From NCBI GenBank assembly GCA_977006965.1, contig OZ345356.1, positions 1,302,001-1,366,000 on the forward strand: a DNA stretch of 64,000 bases. Reading direction: 5' to 3'. Shown in pieces: positions 48,488-58,162 of this stretch (the first letter of the stretch is position 1; each line of letters begins with the position of its first letter). The notes beneath the pieces are model-generated. The model was not told the origin of the DNA and did not search any database. It was given only the letters and a program-made list of their open reading frames with translations. Origin of the DNA: Phymatolithon calcareum (lineage: Eukaryota; Rhodophyta; Florideophyceae; Hapalidiales). Made by a program: the position numbers and the translations under genes.

Positions 48488-50368
48488 CTAAACCTCCGGA
48501 CGTCTATTGCAACTAATGCAGATGCTTCGTTCCTCTCTAAGTTGTGCATTTTCGGCAACGGTCCCCCGCTGAATACTAATCTGAACAGCAAAATGGTAAT
48601 AGAAGCTACTTTTTTCATTTTTGTTCTGCGCACTGAATATCGAAAAGGTGATCTCGGGTACGTGCAATGGCGCGAGCGACAAAGTATAACGATGCGTACT
48701 TTTACTCCGGGCACATTGCTTTTTGCGGGCCAGAGACGCCGCCGTTAGACACTTTTTCAATAAAGGGAATAGCATCATGGCACTTCCCTTCTCCTTCATT
48801 GCGGTTAAAATACTTACAATATCAGTATGGGTGGACACTGCACGATTAAATGTGCGAAAGCTGACCGGCTGAATGTTTTGATGTTCAGCTGCGCCCCGGT
48901 ACTGCGCAAACATTTGCCTGCTCCATTGGACTGGATTATTATCTTCCATGGATTGAAGGCTGTTTTCTGCCGAGGTTAGGTATTCAATGAGAAGAGGCTG
49001 ATGGATGCTTTGCTTTTCTTCTTCACGATTGTACAGGCTTTGCCCATCATTGTGCCCATCAGGGACAGAACTGCCCAATCTTGGTTTTACATATCCATTC
49101 GCACACTTCAATACTGTCATGTAGCACGAGTTGGAGCAGATAGCTTCATCGATAATCTGGTCCATATCATCATCAACCGATCTTGTTCCACCGTTGCTTT
49201 CTGGCTGCACATCATTCATGATCGCATTTAGGGCACTGCAAATAGCCAAATATTTCGAGTCGTCGTTTTCCACTTTTTCCACCATCACCTTGATCTTTCG
49301 ACCCTTTGCCCCGCAAATTAGTTTCTTCCTGCAAAAGCTGCATGTAAGTACCAATGGGGATTTGGCATTAGCTGCACGAATACACGCTGAGTAATGGGCG
49401 AGGCATAAGACGTTAGATTCGTTTGCAGTGGAGTTAAGAAGTTCTTTGGCAAACTCAACATTAATACCTTCCGCAAGCTCCCTCCTCGATGACCAGAGAA
49501 AGTTTGCAACGCCAAGAAATGCGCTTTCCTTGTCACCAACTCTTTTGACGACAAGCTCACGCAAGCGGTGCATAGGCCGCACTTCGTTCTTCCCCAAGCC
49601 ACCCGGTCCAGCCCCACTTCTCAGAAATCTACAAAGCGCACAATTGAAATGTGTGATAGGGTGGTGTGCATGCTCTTGACCGCCATCTTCATTTTCTTGT
49701 TCATTTATTTGCTCGTTCCAGCGGTCATCGTGGATCGTAGCAGTCTCCCCATCATCGTTTTCACCATCATTTGCATGCTGCTTCTCGTTGCCGCTGTCAT
49801 CATCTGTCGGGGGCGGGGCGTTGCGATCATTTTTCGGAGGCGCCTGTTCGCTGCGGACATCATCATTGTCATCATGTTGATTCTCCTCACCTTCATTATT
49901 ACTAGGAGGAAGCTCTTTTCGCCAAATGTGCATTTGTTTCGTCAATCGGGAACGGCTGTCGCGAAGAAGCGCTCTTTGTTGCTTGGGCGGCACCCGGTAT
50001 CGAGGGTTACTTCTCACTTTTTTGCGATCTTCTTCGACTTGGACGATTTCACTCAATGCCTTGGCACAAGTAGAGCAAAGAGAAGATTCCGGAGACCGAA
50101 GCTCAGGAAATGAAGAAAAATCTGGCAGTGTAGCCTGAATGTTTTTTCGCACCACGAAGCAGACGCCGCCGGGCAATTTCGTGCGAATGTGCCCGTGTAA
50201 CACCGTCGACATTGGTTGATTCGATGCCAGACTTCTGCGGCATGTTGGGCATGGTCCCCCTCTGCCCATTGGGGCAAGTGAGCGCAATGCCTCCCTGTGG
50301 TTAGGTGCCTCTATCAGCCTCTCGATCGCCCGTGGCAGTAGAAGAACCTCAATAATAGTGCACTGCAT
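48488..50368 (-). CDS. Cys-rich ORF of the unclassified TIR transposon
   Basis: An intact 626-codon frame; the first ATG is at 50368, and an in-frame TAG lies about 35 bases upstream. Cys pairs occur in CPTCRRSL (about residue 40), CSTCAKAL (about 100), CALCRFL (about 246), CSFCRKKLICG (about 345) and near the end CISC. Between them are CLAHYSACIRAANA and ICSNSCYMTVLKC, which recall the H-x-C motifs between zinc knuckles in large transposases of the Academ type (from memory; weak). An acidic Asn/Asp/Glu-rich linker runs from about residue 155 to 235. No DDE triad is visible, so this may be the DNA-binding half, with the catalytic half decayed in 47.1-48.4 kb. Confidence 0.6.
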   Translation of the reverse strand: MQCTIIEVLLLPRAIERLIEAPNHREALRSLAPMGRGGPCPTCRRSLASNQPMSTVLHGHIRTKLPGGVCFVVRKNIQATLPDFSSFPELRSPESSLCSTCAKALSEIVQVEEDRKKVRSNPRYRVPPKQQRALLRDSRSRLTKQMHIWRKELPPSNNEGEENQHDDNDDVRSEQAPPKNDRNAPPPTDDDSGNEKQHANDGENDDGETATIHDDRWNEQINEQENEDGGQEHAHHPITHFNCALCRFLRSGAGPGGLGKNEVRPMHRLRELVVKRVGDKESAFLGVANFLWSSRRELAEGINVEFAKELLNSTANESNVLCLAHYSACIRAANAKSPLVLTCSFCRKKLICGAKGRKIKVMVEKVENDDSKYLAICSALNAIMNDVQPESNGGTRSVDDDMDQIIDEAICSNSCYMTVLKCANGYVKPRLGSSVPDGHNDGQSLYNREEEKQSIHQPLLIEYLTSAENSLQSMEDNNPVQWSRQMFAQYRGAAEHQNIQPVSFRTFNRAVSTHTDIVSILTAMKEKGSAMMLFPLLKKCLTAASLARKKQCARSKSTHRYTLSLAPLHVPEITFSIFSAQNKNEKSSFYYHFAVQISIQRGTVAENAQLREERSICISCNRRPEV

Positions 50369-50924
50369 TATAAGGAATAGTGTATGCAACGTGTTCGAGT
50401 TTTGCTATGTCTGCGGCGGAAAATATTAGGTCCGATGTTTGTTCACATGGACCGGGCGCAGTCACAGGCGCCTAGTGAATCACTAATTCCAATTGCCTTT
50501 TGCGGCAAGTATCTTCACCATCTGTAGGGGAACCCCCACAAAACGACATCCAGCTAAAGAATGTGAGTTCAGGATTCCCCACGATGCAGTTTCGTCGCCA
50601 TCCGAGCTTTGAACATGTTTCTATTCTACACAAAATAGACGTCATCTTGCACCTCTAGTGGCCATTACGAGCTGGAAACAAAGGTTCTGCCGTCGCAATT
50701 TGAATTCGAGAAGGCTATCATACCTCTTACTCTGGGCTGCCACAAACTGGCTAAAATTTACCAGTGAGTGCTAGTCTGGTAACTGGACGTCGTGGTCAAA
50801 CTGCCGAAAAACTCTTGTCGCACGGTTGCTTCCGAGTCTCTCGGCCAAGAGAAATGCATCAGGATTTTCCTAATTAAGTGGATTAAAATCATCAAATATC
50901 CCCGGACGCATATTTTCAGTGTCA

Positions 50925-51066
50925 TTAATTCTCGCGTCTGTGTCACTATTCGCGAAAAAGACATTTCAGTGTCACTATTTGCAAAATTACACGTCAGTGT
51001 CACTAATCTGAGAAACAGTGCCTTGGTGTCACTATTTTCCAAAAATGGCATCTCAGTGTCACTACA
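50925..51066 (+). repeat. CAGTGTCACTA short tandem array
   Basis: The 9-11 base core (CA)GTGTCACTA recurs every 20-40 bases, at about 50938, 50967, 50996, 51027 and 51055, separated by unrelated A-rich spacers. Copy B holds the first part before a Helitron at 60806. A CAGTCAACCCTCGATAACTG sequence follows at 51067, which resembles the end of a Tc1/pogo-type element. Confidence 0.5.
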
Positions 51067-51299
51067 GTCAACCCTCGATAACTGGATGGCTTCGGTCGGG
51101 GAGTCAGAAATCCAGATATCGAGGATTTTCCAGGAGTGAATTCATATCATATCGCAAAGACTACACGTGTAGCTCAGCAGCCCATGTGGCAGAGGCAGCC
51201 GACGTGTGCAGTAAGTAGTTGCGGCAATCGATGCCGGCACCACTACGCGAATCTGAGCATCCAGGGAGCAGAGAAGCGGATGGTGATGCGATGGTATAA

Positions 51300-52105
51300 A
51301 TTTCAATAGTTGCAATTGTTGACGGCATTAGGCTCGTGGTAACTGTCCGGCCCGGAACTGCATTATCACTGGAGGATCATGGTGACACCGATGTATTAGT
51401 ATATATGCCATTGCAAGCGATTGGAGAAAAAGATACAATACCCAATGCGGAGGACGTCTCACCCGGCGATGCAATGCGAATTCCAACACTGGTAGTCGTA
51501 GAAATCCTAATTGCAATGATCTCGGGCGATGAATATCGTTTAATGGTCATGTAAAGCACAAAACACTACAATAGAAACAGCCACACATTCACGGCTCTAC
51601 AAAGCCCAACTACAAGACACAGAGCACTCCCATTAGACACTATACGACATTTCTACGTTAATTTCATGGTCTTTCATGCGCGCTTTCGCATTTTCCGAAC
51701 GATTCCCGGTGATAGCTTTGCATACCAGCTCCGCGTCCCAAAAGCGGTTGTTAACTTTCAAGAATACTAGCCCTTCGAACAGTTGAGGAGTCATCCTCCG
51801 TATGTTCCCGGTTAGAACGTATTTCGCAATACTCTAGAGGCGCTCTACCTCTGCAACCGAACCCATGACAAAAATCACAGTTGACTTAGTCTTCCTCCCG
51901 TCCTCATGTCGACGATTCGTGGTCAGCTGGCGCACGACTAGTTCGTAGTTAGGGTACCTAAATTAGTGTAGCCACTTCAGCAATCGGTATTGAAATCACC
52001 AAAGATGGCGCAATGCAACTTGCAATACTGCAGAATGACCCAGTCTTCGATTTCTATTGAGGATTGCAATTCATTGCAATGTCAATCCATTTTAACCGAC
52101 CCCTG
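51300..52105. mobile_element. hAT element fragment, right end at 52105
   Basis: The right end, read on the minus strand, is CAGGGGTCGGTTAAAATGGA followed by TTGCAATGAATTGCAATCC, similar to the ends of the 30906 hAT. It abuts the LINE at 52106 exactly inside the LINE frame (ALDSYA). I could not place its left end or a matching duplication. Confidence 0.55.
51657..52000 (-). pseudogene. hAT transposase C-terminus, one in-frame stop
   Basis: The minus strand reads ATEVERL-type text: VMGSVAEVERL, stop, SIAKYVLTGNIRRMTPQLFE, GLVFLKVNNRFWDAELV, then a charged tail. This is the hAT dimerisation domain; the stop replaces the aromatic residue before SIAKYV. Related to 36757-36972. Confidence 0.65.
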
Positions 52106-53035
52106 CGTATGAGTCTAGGGCGGAACCGATTATCTTCCTGACCTGACTCAGTCGAGAGATAGGCCTGTAGTTTGCCGCAATGTGTGCTGGTCCTTTCTTG
52201 TAGAGGGGAATAAGTGTTGCTTGCCGCCATTGTCGTGGGAGGCACCTCAGTCGCCCGCATGTCTCCCACAGAACCAGAATCAATTCGAAACCGACCCCCT
52301 TGTTTGCGTGTAGCATCTCCACAGCAACGCCGTCTGGGCCCACAGCTTTTCCTATTGGCGCTCTGCTAAAGGCTCTCGAAGATGCCTCCTCATTGCTCTG
52401 TTAACGGTAAACCTTTCAAGGGTCACATTCCAATCCTTCTCCGCTTTGCACACGTTCGAGATGTACGCGGAAAACTTGCTCAGGCGCACTGGGGCTCCTA
52501 GGGCCCGGTTCTTACCAGTTCGTCCCTCCTTGGACTTCATAACCTTGCTCGCGACATTTACAGCCTCAGTGGGGCCCATCTTCTCGATTCCTTCTAGGTT
52601 GAAGAGACACAAGAACCGCCATTGTCGGGCGTATCCGAGTCGGACAAATGCTCCCGGGCTCCGAAAGTATTTGCCTCGGCGATTCGAGACGTTCGCCATG
52701 CGTCTGGGTCGGATCTGCTTCGCGCGTCGGCGCAACGGTCTAAAGGAAGCAACACGAGCTTGCGAGCGGCGCGCGAATGTACCGACGGCAGCGCCACCCC
52801 CGGCCACCGACAGTGTCTGTCTATGCGATGCGGGCCGTTCGCCATACGTCTGGGTTGGCTCCGCTTTTGCGCGACGACGTCCAAGCAGTATAAGAGACCC
52901 CTTCGTCTGCGAGCCGTCAACTCTTTCTTCCTCAGGGCTTACCTTTCAACCCACCCACCTTCCCCTCTGCGATCGCAGGGAATACCAATTTGTTTTCGAT
53001 ACAGGGCTTATGCGCAGATTTCAGAGCGGAGATAG
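52106..53035 (-). mobile_element. LINE fragment (N-terminal side of reverse transcriptase), broken
   Basis: Minus-strand pieces in order: about 52807-52352, with RPRRMANVSNRRGKYFR, EGIEKMGPTEAVNVAS and SKFSAYISNVCK; then 52343-52106, with GPDGVAVEMLHA, WRQATLIPLYKKGPAHIAAN and YRPISRLSQVRKI up to ALDSYA. The last part matches the LINE at 56542 (TLIPLYKKGPAHVAANYRPI). The 3' continuation was removed where the hAT abuts. It contains the finger-domain motif of the RT but not the active-site box. Confidence 0.65.
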
Positions 53036-53304
53036 GACTCATTCCGAAAGCCTGAGCTTCATCTGTAATATACGACTGCAATAGATTTTCTTCTTTGTGC
53101 CATATCGCATTGCGCACGAGGGTTGGAAAAGATGGACGCTTTTGTTCAGGTTTCTTGTGAACAAAGGCAATTATAGAACAGATTTAGAATTTGTTACGGG
53201 TGGTGAGTTTAGCGGCGTTTCGCCTATTCGTGCGCTTAATCTAATGCGTAACATGGGGGCTTCCTTATACGCAACGGCTTAGACGCCAGTAAAAGAAAAT
53301 ATGT
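53036..53304. other. No gene identified
   Basis: Short frames only, between a LINE fragment and the start of duplicated segment B. Confidence 0.3.
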
Positions 53305-53348
53305 TTTCATCACGGAAAAAGCTCTCGGCCAGTTACTTTGCACCACAA

Positions 53349-53903
53349 TCGGGCGTAAGATGTCCCTCCGAGTGGGCTTCCGTTGAACGCCCCCCGAAGT
53401 TGTCCCCCCGAGCGAGCCTCCGTTGACGAACGCCACCCTCCAAGTTGCTCCCGCGAGCGAGATCCCTTTCAGAGCCCACGAAGTTTTCCTCCCGAGCGAG
53501 GCCCCGTGAAGAGCCTCCCGAAGTTGTCCCCCCGAAAGAGCACTCGTTGAAGAGGGCCTACCTGTAGCTGTCCCCCCGAGCGAGCTCTCGTTGAAGAGCA
53601 CTCCCCCTGATGTTAAGAGCCCCCAGAAGTTGTCCCCAGAGAGGGCTTCCCTTTATTAGCCCCTGGAAGTTATGCGAGCGCGCCGAGAAGACCTCCTACT
53701 CCGGAGGTTTGCCCTACTCGGCAATTTTTACTGCGAAGAAGAAGAACGTAGGAAGTGATGGATACTACAGTTGGAGATGATGGAGATGAGTGCAGCAATT
53801 GTGATTTGGGAACATAATTGTTCCACAGGGTAGTTACTGAGACCCAAACTGCTCTGTTGTTGGTGAATACCGGCGCTGAGGGCTAGTAAAGTAAAAACAC
53901 ACA
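53349..53903 (+). repeat. Inserted block with degenerate minisatellite
   Basis: Imperfect units of about 45-55 bases built on AAGTTGTCCCCCCGAGCGAG and CTCGTTGAAGAGC run from 53355 to about 53690. The block interrupts segment B between TGCACCACAATCG (53337-53349) and TGCATCACAATCG (53917-53929), a 13-base near-duplication. Copy A reads straight through. End coordinates are approximate. Confidence 0.55.
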
Positions 53904-54014
53904 ATTTTCCCCCTGCATCACAATCGTCTTTTACGACGACATGGAACTGACTCAGAGGAATCTAACCAGTGGACCCCAAGCTTCTCTCACCACCTTTTCC
54001 GGGAAATGGGTTTT

Positions 54015-54775
54015 GCAGCTAGTACCATGTTCTATCGCTTATTACATACAATGGTTCAAGCGCAAAGTTATATGTCCACTTGGGGAAATGTTCCCCTTTA
54101 TTTCTGAAGAGTTTGCACTCCAAATGGAGATTTTGGCATGCATTCCTCTACAGCTATGGAAGGGAAACCGTACACTCGTGTGCGCTGGCTTCAGATAAGG
54201 ACGCGTAGGAAACCGCAACAAGAGAAGACGCGTCCTTAAGCTGGATACAGCGCGCACAACTGTACTTTACATGACGATGAAAGTCTAGGCTCAAGACTGG
54301 TCGCTTCGTGTGACCACGCTTGTTCCGGCCGCTTACAGAGCTGATGCATCGTTTCTGTTCTTCGGTGTCCATCCAGAGTGCTGGAAGCACATGGCGCGGC
54401 GAAAACCAAGCAAGTCATCGATAACTCGTTTAACTCCATACTGGTCGTCGACGTTCAGTCAATTCAAATCCTGCATTTACGTCGAGAGCGACGTTGGGAC
54501 CCACTTAACTGCCGCGAAGAAGAAAAGGAAGTCTGTGAATGAGATGACGACTTCTTTTGCTGTACAAATCAACTACAGAGTTTGCAAAGTGAGTAAAACG
54601 ATCATGTTATGCTCATAATGTAGTAAGCCTGAATGTGTCGCAACATACATCTGTTGTACTTTCACTGGTTGAGACTGTTGTGCAAAGCATGTTATTGCTA
54701 TCAATAAGCTTGACGCCTTTGACAAGTCAGAATGGATTGCTTTCGATTGAAAGAATTACATGAATCTCATTCCCG
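54015..54775 (+). pseudogene. Decayed transposase C-terminus, copy B
   Basis: Duplicate of 43480-44265, with the same CRVCK...YIC...KH zinc-ribbon remnant, here reading ESDVGTHLTAAKKKRKSVNE and INYRVCKVSKT. Both copies are broken. Confidence 0.45.
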
Positions 54776-54784
54776 CAGTGGAAC

Positions 54785-55462
54785 GTGGATGAATTGCAAT
54801 GGGTGTGTCGGGACATGGCAGCAATGCTAAGGCATGAGCAGTTCGAGAAGGCCTTGGAGTATCTTAACCAAGGAATGTCGGCAGGATCCCTGAAAGCATC
54901 ACTCTTCAATGATGAAGGGGAGTCTTTGGAATCAAGCAGAAAGAGAAAGATACCGTACGATATAGTCGGAGTAATTCCAGTGATTTTAAGGCTTCCGAAA
55001 GTACGTCATCGTCAATTGGCGGTGAAGTGGGCGTTTGGGAGATTTCCCCCACTGAGCACGACACTACTAGAAGACAAATTTGGCGAAATCATATCAAGTC
55101 TATTGCACACGGTTGAAACGTCTTTGGCGAGATACCAGCTGACCGGAGAAGAGACCAAGAAGACCGAAGAAGCACTGGACCAGCTACTCTTCTTTACCAG
55201 TGCCTTTTACGAGGACATGGAATAGAAAAACAAAGGATAAGAATTGCGAGCTCGAATCGCCGCTGAGCGCATAGAGGACTCTAAGCTTTTCCCACATCCG
55301 TCCGATGTGGGTTTTTGCAGCTAGGGCCACGATATACAAGATTGCGGAAGAAGCATATATAAATGTTATACTATGCTACAAGGCTGTAGCAACTGAAACG
55401 CATCTCCCTTACAGTCTAAAGAGTGTTACTGAGAGCGTTTAACAAATACTACTAAAAAAAAA
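54785..55462 (+). mobile_element. Poly(A)-tailed retroposon carrying one ORF
   Basis: Flanked by a 14-base duplication, ATTCCCGCAGTGGA (about 54769-54782 and 55463-55476), and ending in a run of A, so it arrived by retroposition. The ORF, open from the truncation to 55225, ends AVKWAFGRFPPLST, VETSLARYQLTGEETKK and FYEDME then stop. Leucine-rich heptad-like helices suggest a coiled coil. Older relatives are at 4460-4680 and 43003-43209, with tails at 10808 and 10950. No reverse transcriptase follows the ORF. Confidence 0.65.
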
Positions 55463-55494
55463 ATTCCCGCAGTGGAGAATAAGAAGAAGAACTA

Positions 55495-55695
55495 AGCAAT
55501 GCATCTGCTGACGCTTGGGACAACTTTCCTAGTGCCAAGAGGTTTTGGATGGATTCAATCGGAAGAAGAGTTTCTTTTTTGTTGGTGTAGCATCATTCAG
55601 TGGGGTACAAAAAACCAACTCTGGTCTCCTTCGGGACCTCGAGGGGGAAAATTACTCCCCTGTCCTGTCACACGCTGTGATTTCATGAAGTAAAA
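55495..55695 (-). repeat. TTC-tailed retroposon copy (in segment B)
   Basis: Counterpart of the copy at 44340-44580: GAGGTCCCGAAGGAGACCAG, AGAAACTCTTCTTCCGATT, GGATGCATTGCTTAG and CTTCTTCTTATT. Confidence 0.5.
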
Positions 55696-56242
55696 AGCGG
55701 ATTTGATGGTTTTTCGAACGCCGTATTCTGAAGTCCACTTTATCCCGGCTGTTACAAAAACTTGAATTAAAAAATCTGGAGGATAATGATGAATGCTTAT
55801 TGTATCCTGAGAAAGTCAACATGGACCCCTACAGAGGAGACCAACGTGGCCCGAGCCATCGACGCGTTACTAAGTAATTCTGATTAAGGAACCGAAATTT
55901 CGAGTGTAGTAGAATTCTAAGAAAGGTGCCGACTTTCCTCACGTTGGGACACATGGTACCTTCTCAATAAATCTACTTAATTGCGATGAATGCTTTTTTC
56001 CCCTATGGGACTAGCAACCAGCGCTTTTTATTTTTTCCTCTATTTACATTACGGCAGGGCGTTAATCCTTCTAGCTAATTGAAATCACGCTCTTCTCTGC
56101 CTGTCGCTCGTCATTAGACGATTCCACCCGAAGCAACTGCAGTGGTTCCACGATTCGCGAGTCCACGTGGACGACTAGAATGTTGGACTCTTTTCTACAC
56201 AGCTCACGTTTTCTGTGCCATACTAATGCACTTTAATTTGCT

Positions 56243-56330
56243 AGCTGCACAAAGGTAGGTAGCAACTGAGGAAGCCTTGCCCATATCTTCGGAAGTCTGT
56301 GGGGCTTTTAATAAACTTTGCTCAAAAAAA
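56243..56330 (+). mobile_element. 88-bp retroposon with precise target-site duplication
   Basis: AGCTGCACAAAGGTAGGTAG to ATAAACTTTGCTCAAAAAAA, between copies of ACTTTAATTTGCT (56230-56242 and 56331-56343). Copy A lacks it. It defines the family seen at 18050, 28383, 30222, 38290 and 41172. Confidence 0.75.
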
Positions 56331-56466
56331 ACTTTAATTTGCTCGGACCCCCTTGTACAAAGCGGAAACCCCACTCCCGAATCGCCCCGTGGCGTGAAAA
56401 AACGCGTCAATACTCTTCACCGCAAACAGGCACACCCAGGATTCGAACTCAGGATCTTTCTCTTGG

Positions 56467-58162
56467 GGATATTTGATGATTTTATTTTTGAGAGCTCCCA
56501 AAGCCTCACCTTGGAGTAACGGGGCAGCTCTTGCATAATCTCTACGCTATAGTCATCTGGCTGCTCAAAACGTTCTTGATTCGTAATTCTCTCCCAACAA
56601 GAGCTCCGGTAAGTCTCTTGCACTCAAACTCAATTTCTGTACTCATCTTCGATGACGCTAGAGTACGTTGTAAGGCGACTAGTTCGACCACCGCGGTAAT
56701 CCCACAGTACGCACCCAACACTGATTTCCTCCAAAGGGGTGCTCGGTTGAATGTCAACCTTAGGCACCTTAAACGTGTTGTTCTTTCTCCTATGTAAAGG
56801 ATCCCTGGTAGCTTGCCTTCAATAGGAATCTTCATTGACCTGCCTTCTTCTTCCTTTTCCCATACCTTAATTGTTTCTTCTCTCCTCGTCTTCTTCGTGA
56901 CAGATCCCTCCTGGGATTTCTGAAGGGCTTGTCGCAAGTCTTCATACATCTTGAGATATTCAATATCCTTCATTGCTTCCTTTACGTCCTCATCTCTTCC
57001 AACGTACTCTTCTGTTTCTTCAAGGCGCTTTTTGTGCCTTACCAGGCTTAATGCAAACCTTTCTGCTTGATGACGTCTCCTCATCTTTGGTGGTCCCAGT
57101 CGGCACAGAACTCGCATTCGGTCCCGGCGGTGTTCGGCATACTTTCCGAAAACATTTTTGTAGAACAAGCCCTCTGCCGACTCGATTGCCGAGAGCAATC
57201 GATTTGTCATTGGAGTAACGTGTAACGCATACTCCCATTTCGGGATAATTAGCGACTTAAAGATCCTGATGCATGTCTCCGGTTTGAATCCTCGAACATT
57301 CACTCCAAGCTCCCGCAGCTTATGTATGCATCCTGCAGCATTTCGAACTCTTGCTATGGCCGTGTCATCCGTAACACCCTTGTTATTCATGCTTACCCCA
57401 AGATACGAGAGTCTCCAGGCTTGATATAGTTCTCGTCCTGCCAAGTAAAACGTGTGCTTCTGAAGTCCTTTGTACTTAAGAACTTCGCTTTTTCCTGGTT
57501 TTGTGTTCCATTTCATGCCATTTTCGCTTGCCCAACTGGTCGCTATATCAAGAAGTTTCTGCATTCCTCGTCCTGTCTTCGCTTGAAGCTGGACATCATC
57601 TGCGAACAATTGCACAGGACTTTCTGAAACGTTCCTGTCTGTCTTGGAGACGGCTTCTGCGAATGTGTCCATGAATATATTGTATAGGCATGGACTAAGC
57701 GGGGAACCTTGAGGTACTCCTCGGTCGATGATACACCACGTTTCTGTCTCGTCTCCAGCTGATGTGACCCACGATGGTTTTAACAGGTACGCAACCATCC
57801 TTGCTATCTCTTGGGGAAGTTTCTCCTTCAGCCTCTTCATGAGGATATCCCTGGGCACACTATCGTATGCTGCGGATAGGTCAAGAACTGCCATGAACGG
57901 ATGGCCCTTTTTCATTGAACTTTTTGCCCGGAGTATAGCGAGATAAGTGCTTCTGTCTTTCCGAAAACCCAGCTGAACCTTATTGAAGCGATAGTTCTCG
58001 CGTATGTATGCATCTAGAGCTGAGTCGATGATTTTCCTGGCTTGACTTAAAAGAGATATGGGCCTGTAGTTTGCTGCTACATGAGCTGGGCCTTTCTTGT
58101 ATAAGGGAATCAGAGTTGCTTGGCGCCATGCCCGAGGAAGACATTTGAGTCTCCCGCATGTT
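56467..58162 (-). mobile_element. 5'-truncated LINE with open reverse-transcriptase frame
   Basis: Target-site duplication TCTTTCTCTTGG at 56455-56466 and 58163-58174; copy A keeps the empty site at about 45203. The 3' UTR (minus strand) has GAGCTGCCCCGTTACTCC and ends AAAATCATCAAATATCC. The 5' end is cut inside the RT, so endonuclease and ORF1 are missing. Same family as 1382-4128 and 6168-6905, and the youngest-looking member. Confidence 0.88.
56542..58162 (-). pseudogene. LINE reverse transcriptase, 5'-truncated but open
   Basis: About 540 codons without a stop. RT motifs in order from the N-terminus: TLIPLYKKGPAHVAANYRPI, LGFRKDRSTYL, AVLDLSAAYDSVPRD (motif A), RGVPQGSPLSP (motif B) and VQLFADDVQL (the FADD catalytic box, motif C), then WNTKPGKSEVLKY and LSYLGVSMNNKGV. 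A C-terminal region follows (PKWEYALHVTP, VFGKYAEHRRDR, RRRHQAERFALSL, charged helices, LRCLRLTFNRAPLWRKS). The catalytic aspartates are intact, but no start codon or 5' half belongs to it; its first codons are host DNA. Not a functional element on its own. Confidence 0.85.

Larger units (their letters stand above)
47018..50778 (-). mobile_element. Unclassified TIR transposon, 3761 bp
   Basis: Perfect 12-base TIRs CAGACTAGCACT / AGTGCTAGTCTG, flanked by GTAA (47014-47017 and 50779-50782). Copy B of the host segment has the empty site (ATGTAACTGGAC at about 59799), which proves a clean insertion. TGTGGCAGCCC is inverted just inside both ends (about 47041-47051 and 50735-50745). Two subterminal blocks are in direct rather than inverted order: GGGGAACCC, CGACATCCAG and TTTCTATTCTAC at about 47160-47265 and again at about 50530-50625. 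It encodes a Cys-rich protein (48488-50368) and a decayed left half. A 4-base duplication with such TIRs fits no common superfamily I can name with confidence. Confidence 0.78.
43150..50977. repeat. Segmental duplication, copy A
   Basis: Homologous in order and orientation to about 53305-60805 (copy B). It contains a C-terminal relic of the 1963-type transposase, TTC-tailed retroposons, a tRNA-like sequence, a secreted-protein gene, and the GTGTCACTA repeats at its end. Insertions private to this copy: a short retroposon at 45684-45826 and the TIR element at 47018-50778. Confidence 0.8.

Noticed and set aside
49568-50113. 181-codon plus-strand frame with strongly hydrophobic segments
   Set aside because: It is antisense to the acidic Asp/Glu-rich linker of the 626-codon protein; the apparent membrane segments are the complement of GAT/GAA codons.
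50925-51066. CRISPR-like array of short repeats
   Set aside because: The repeat core is only 9-11 bases, irregularly spaced and imperfect, in a eukaryotic TE-rich setting with no cas genes.
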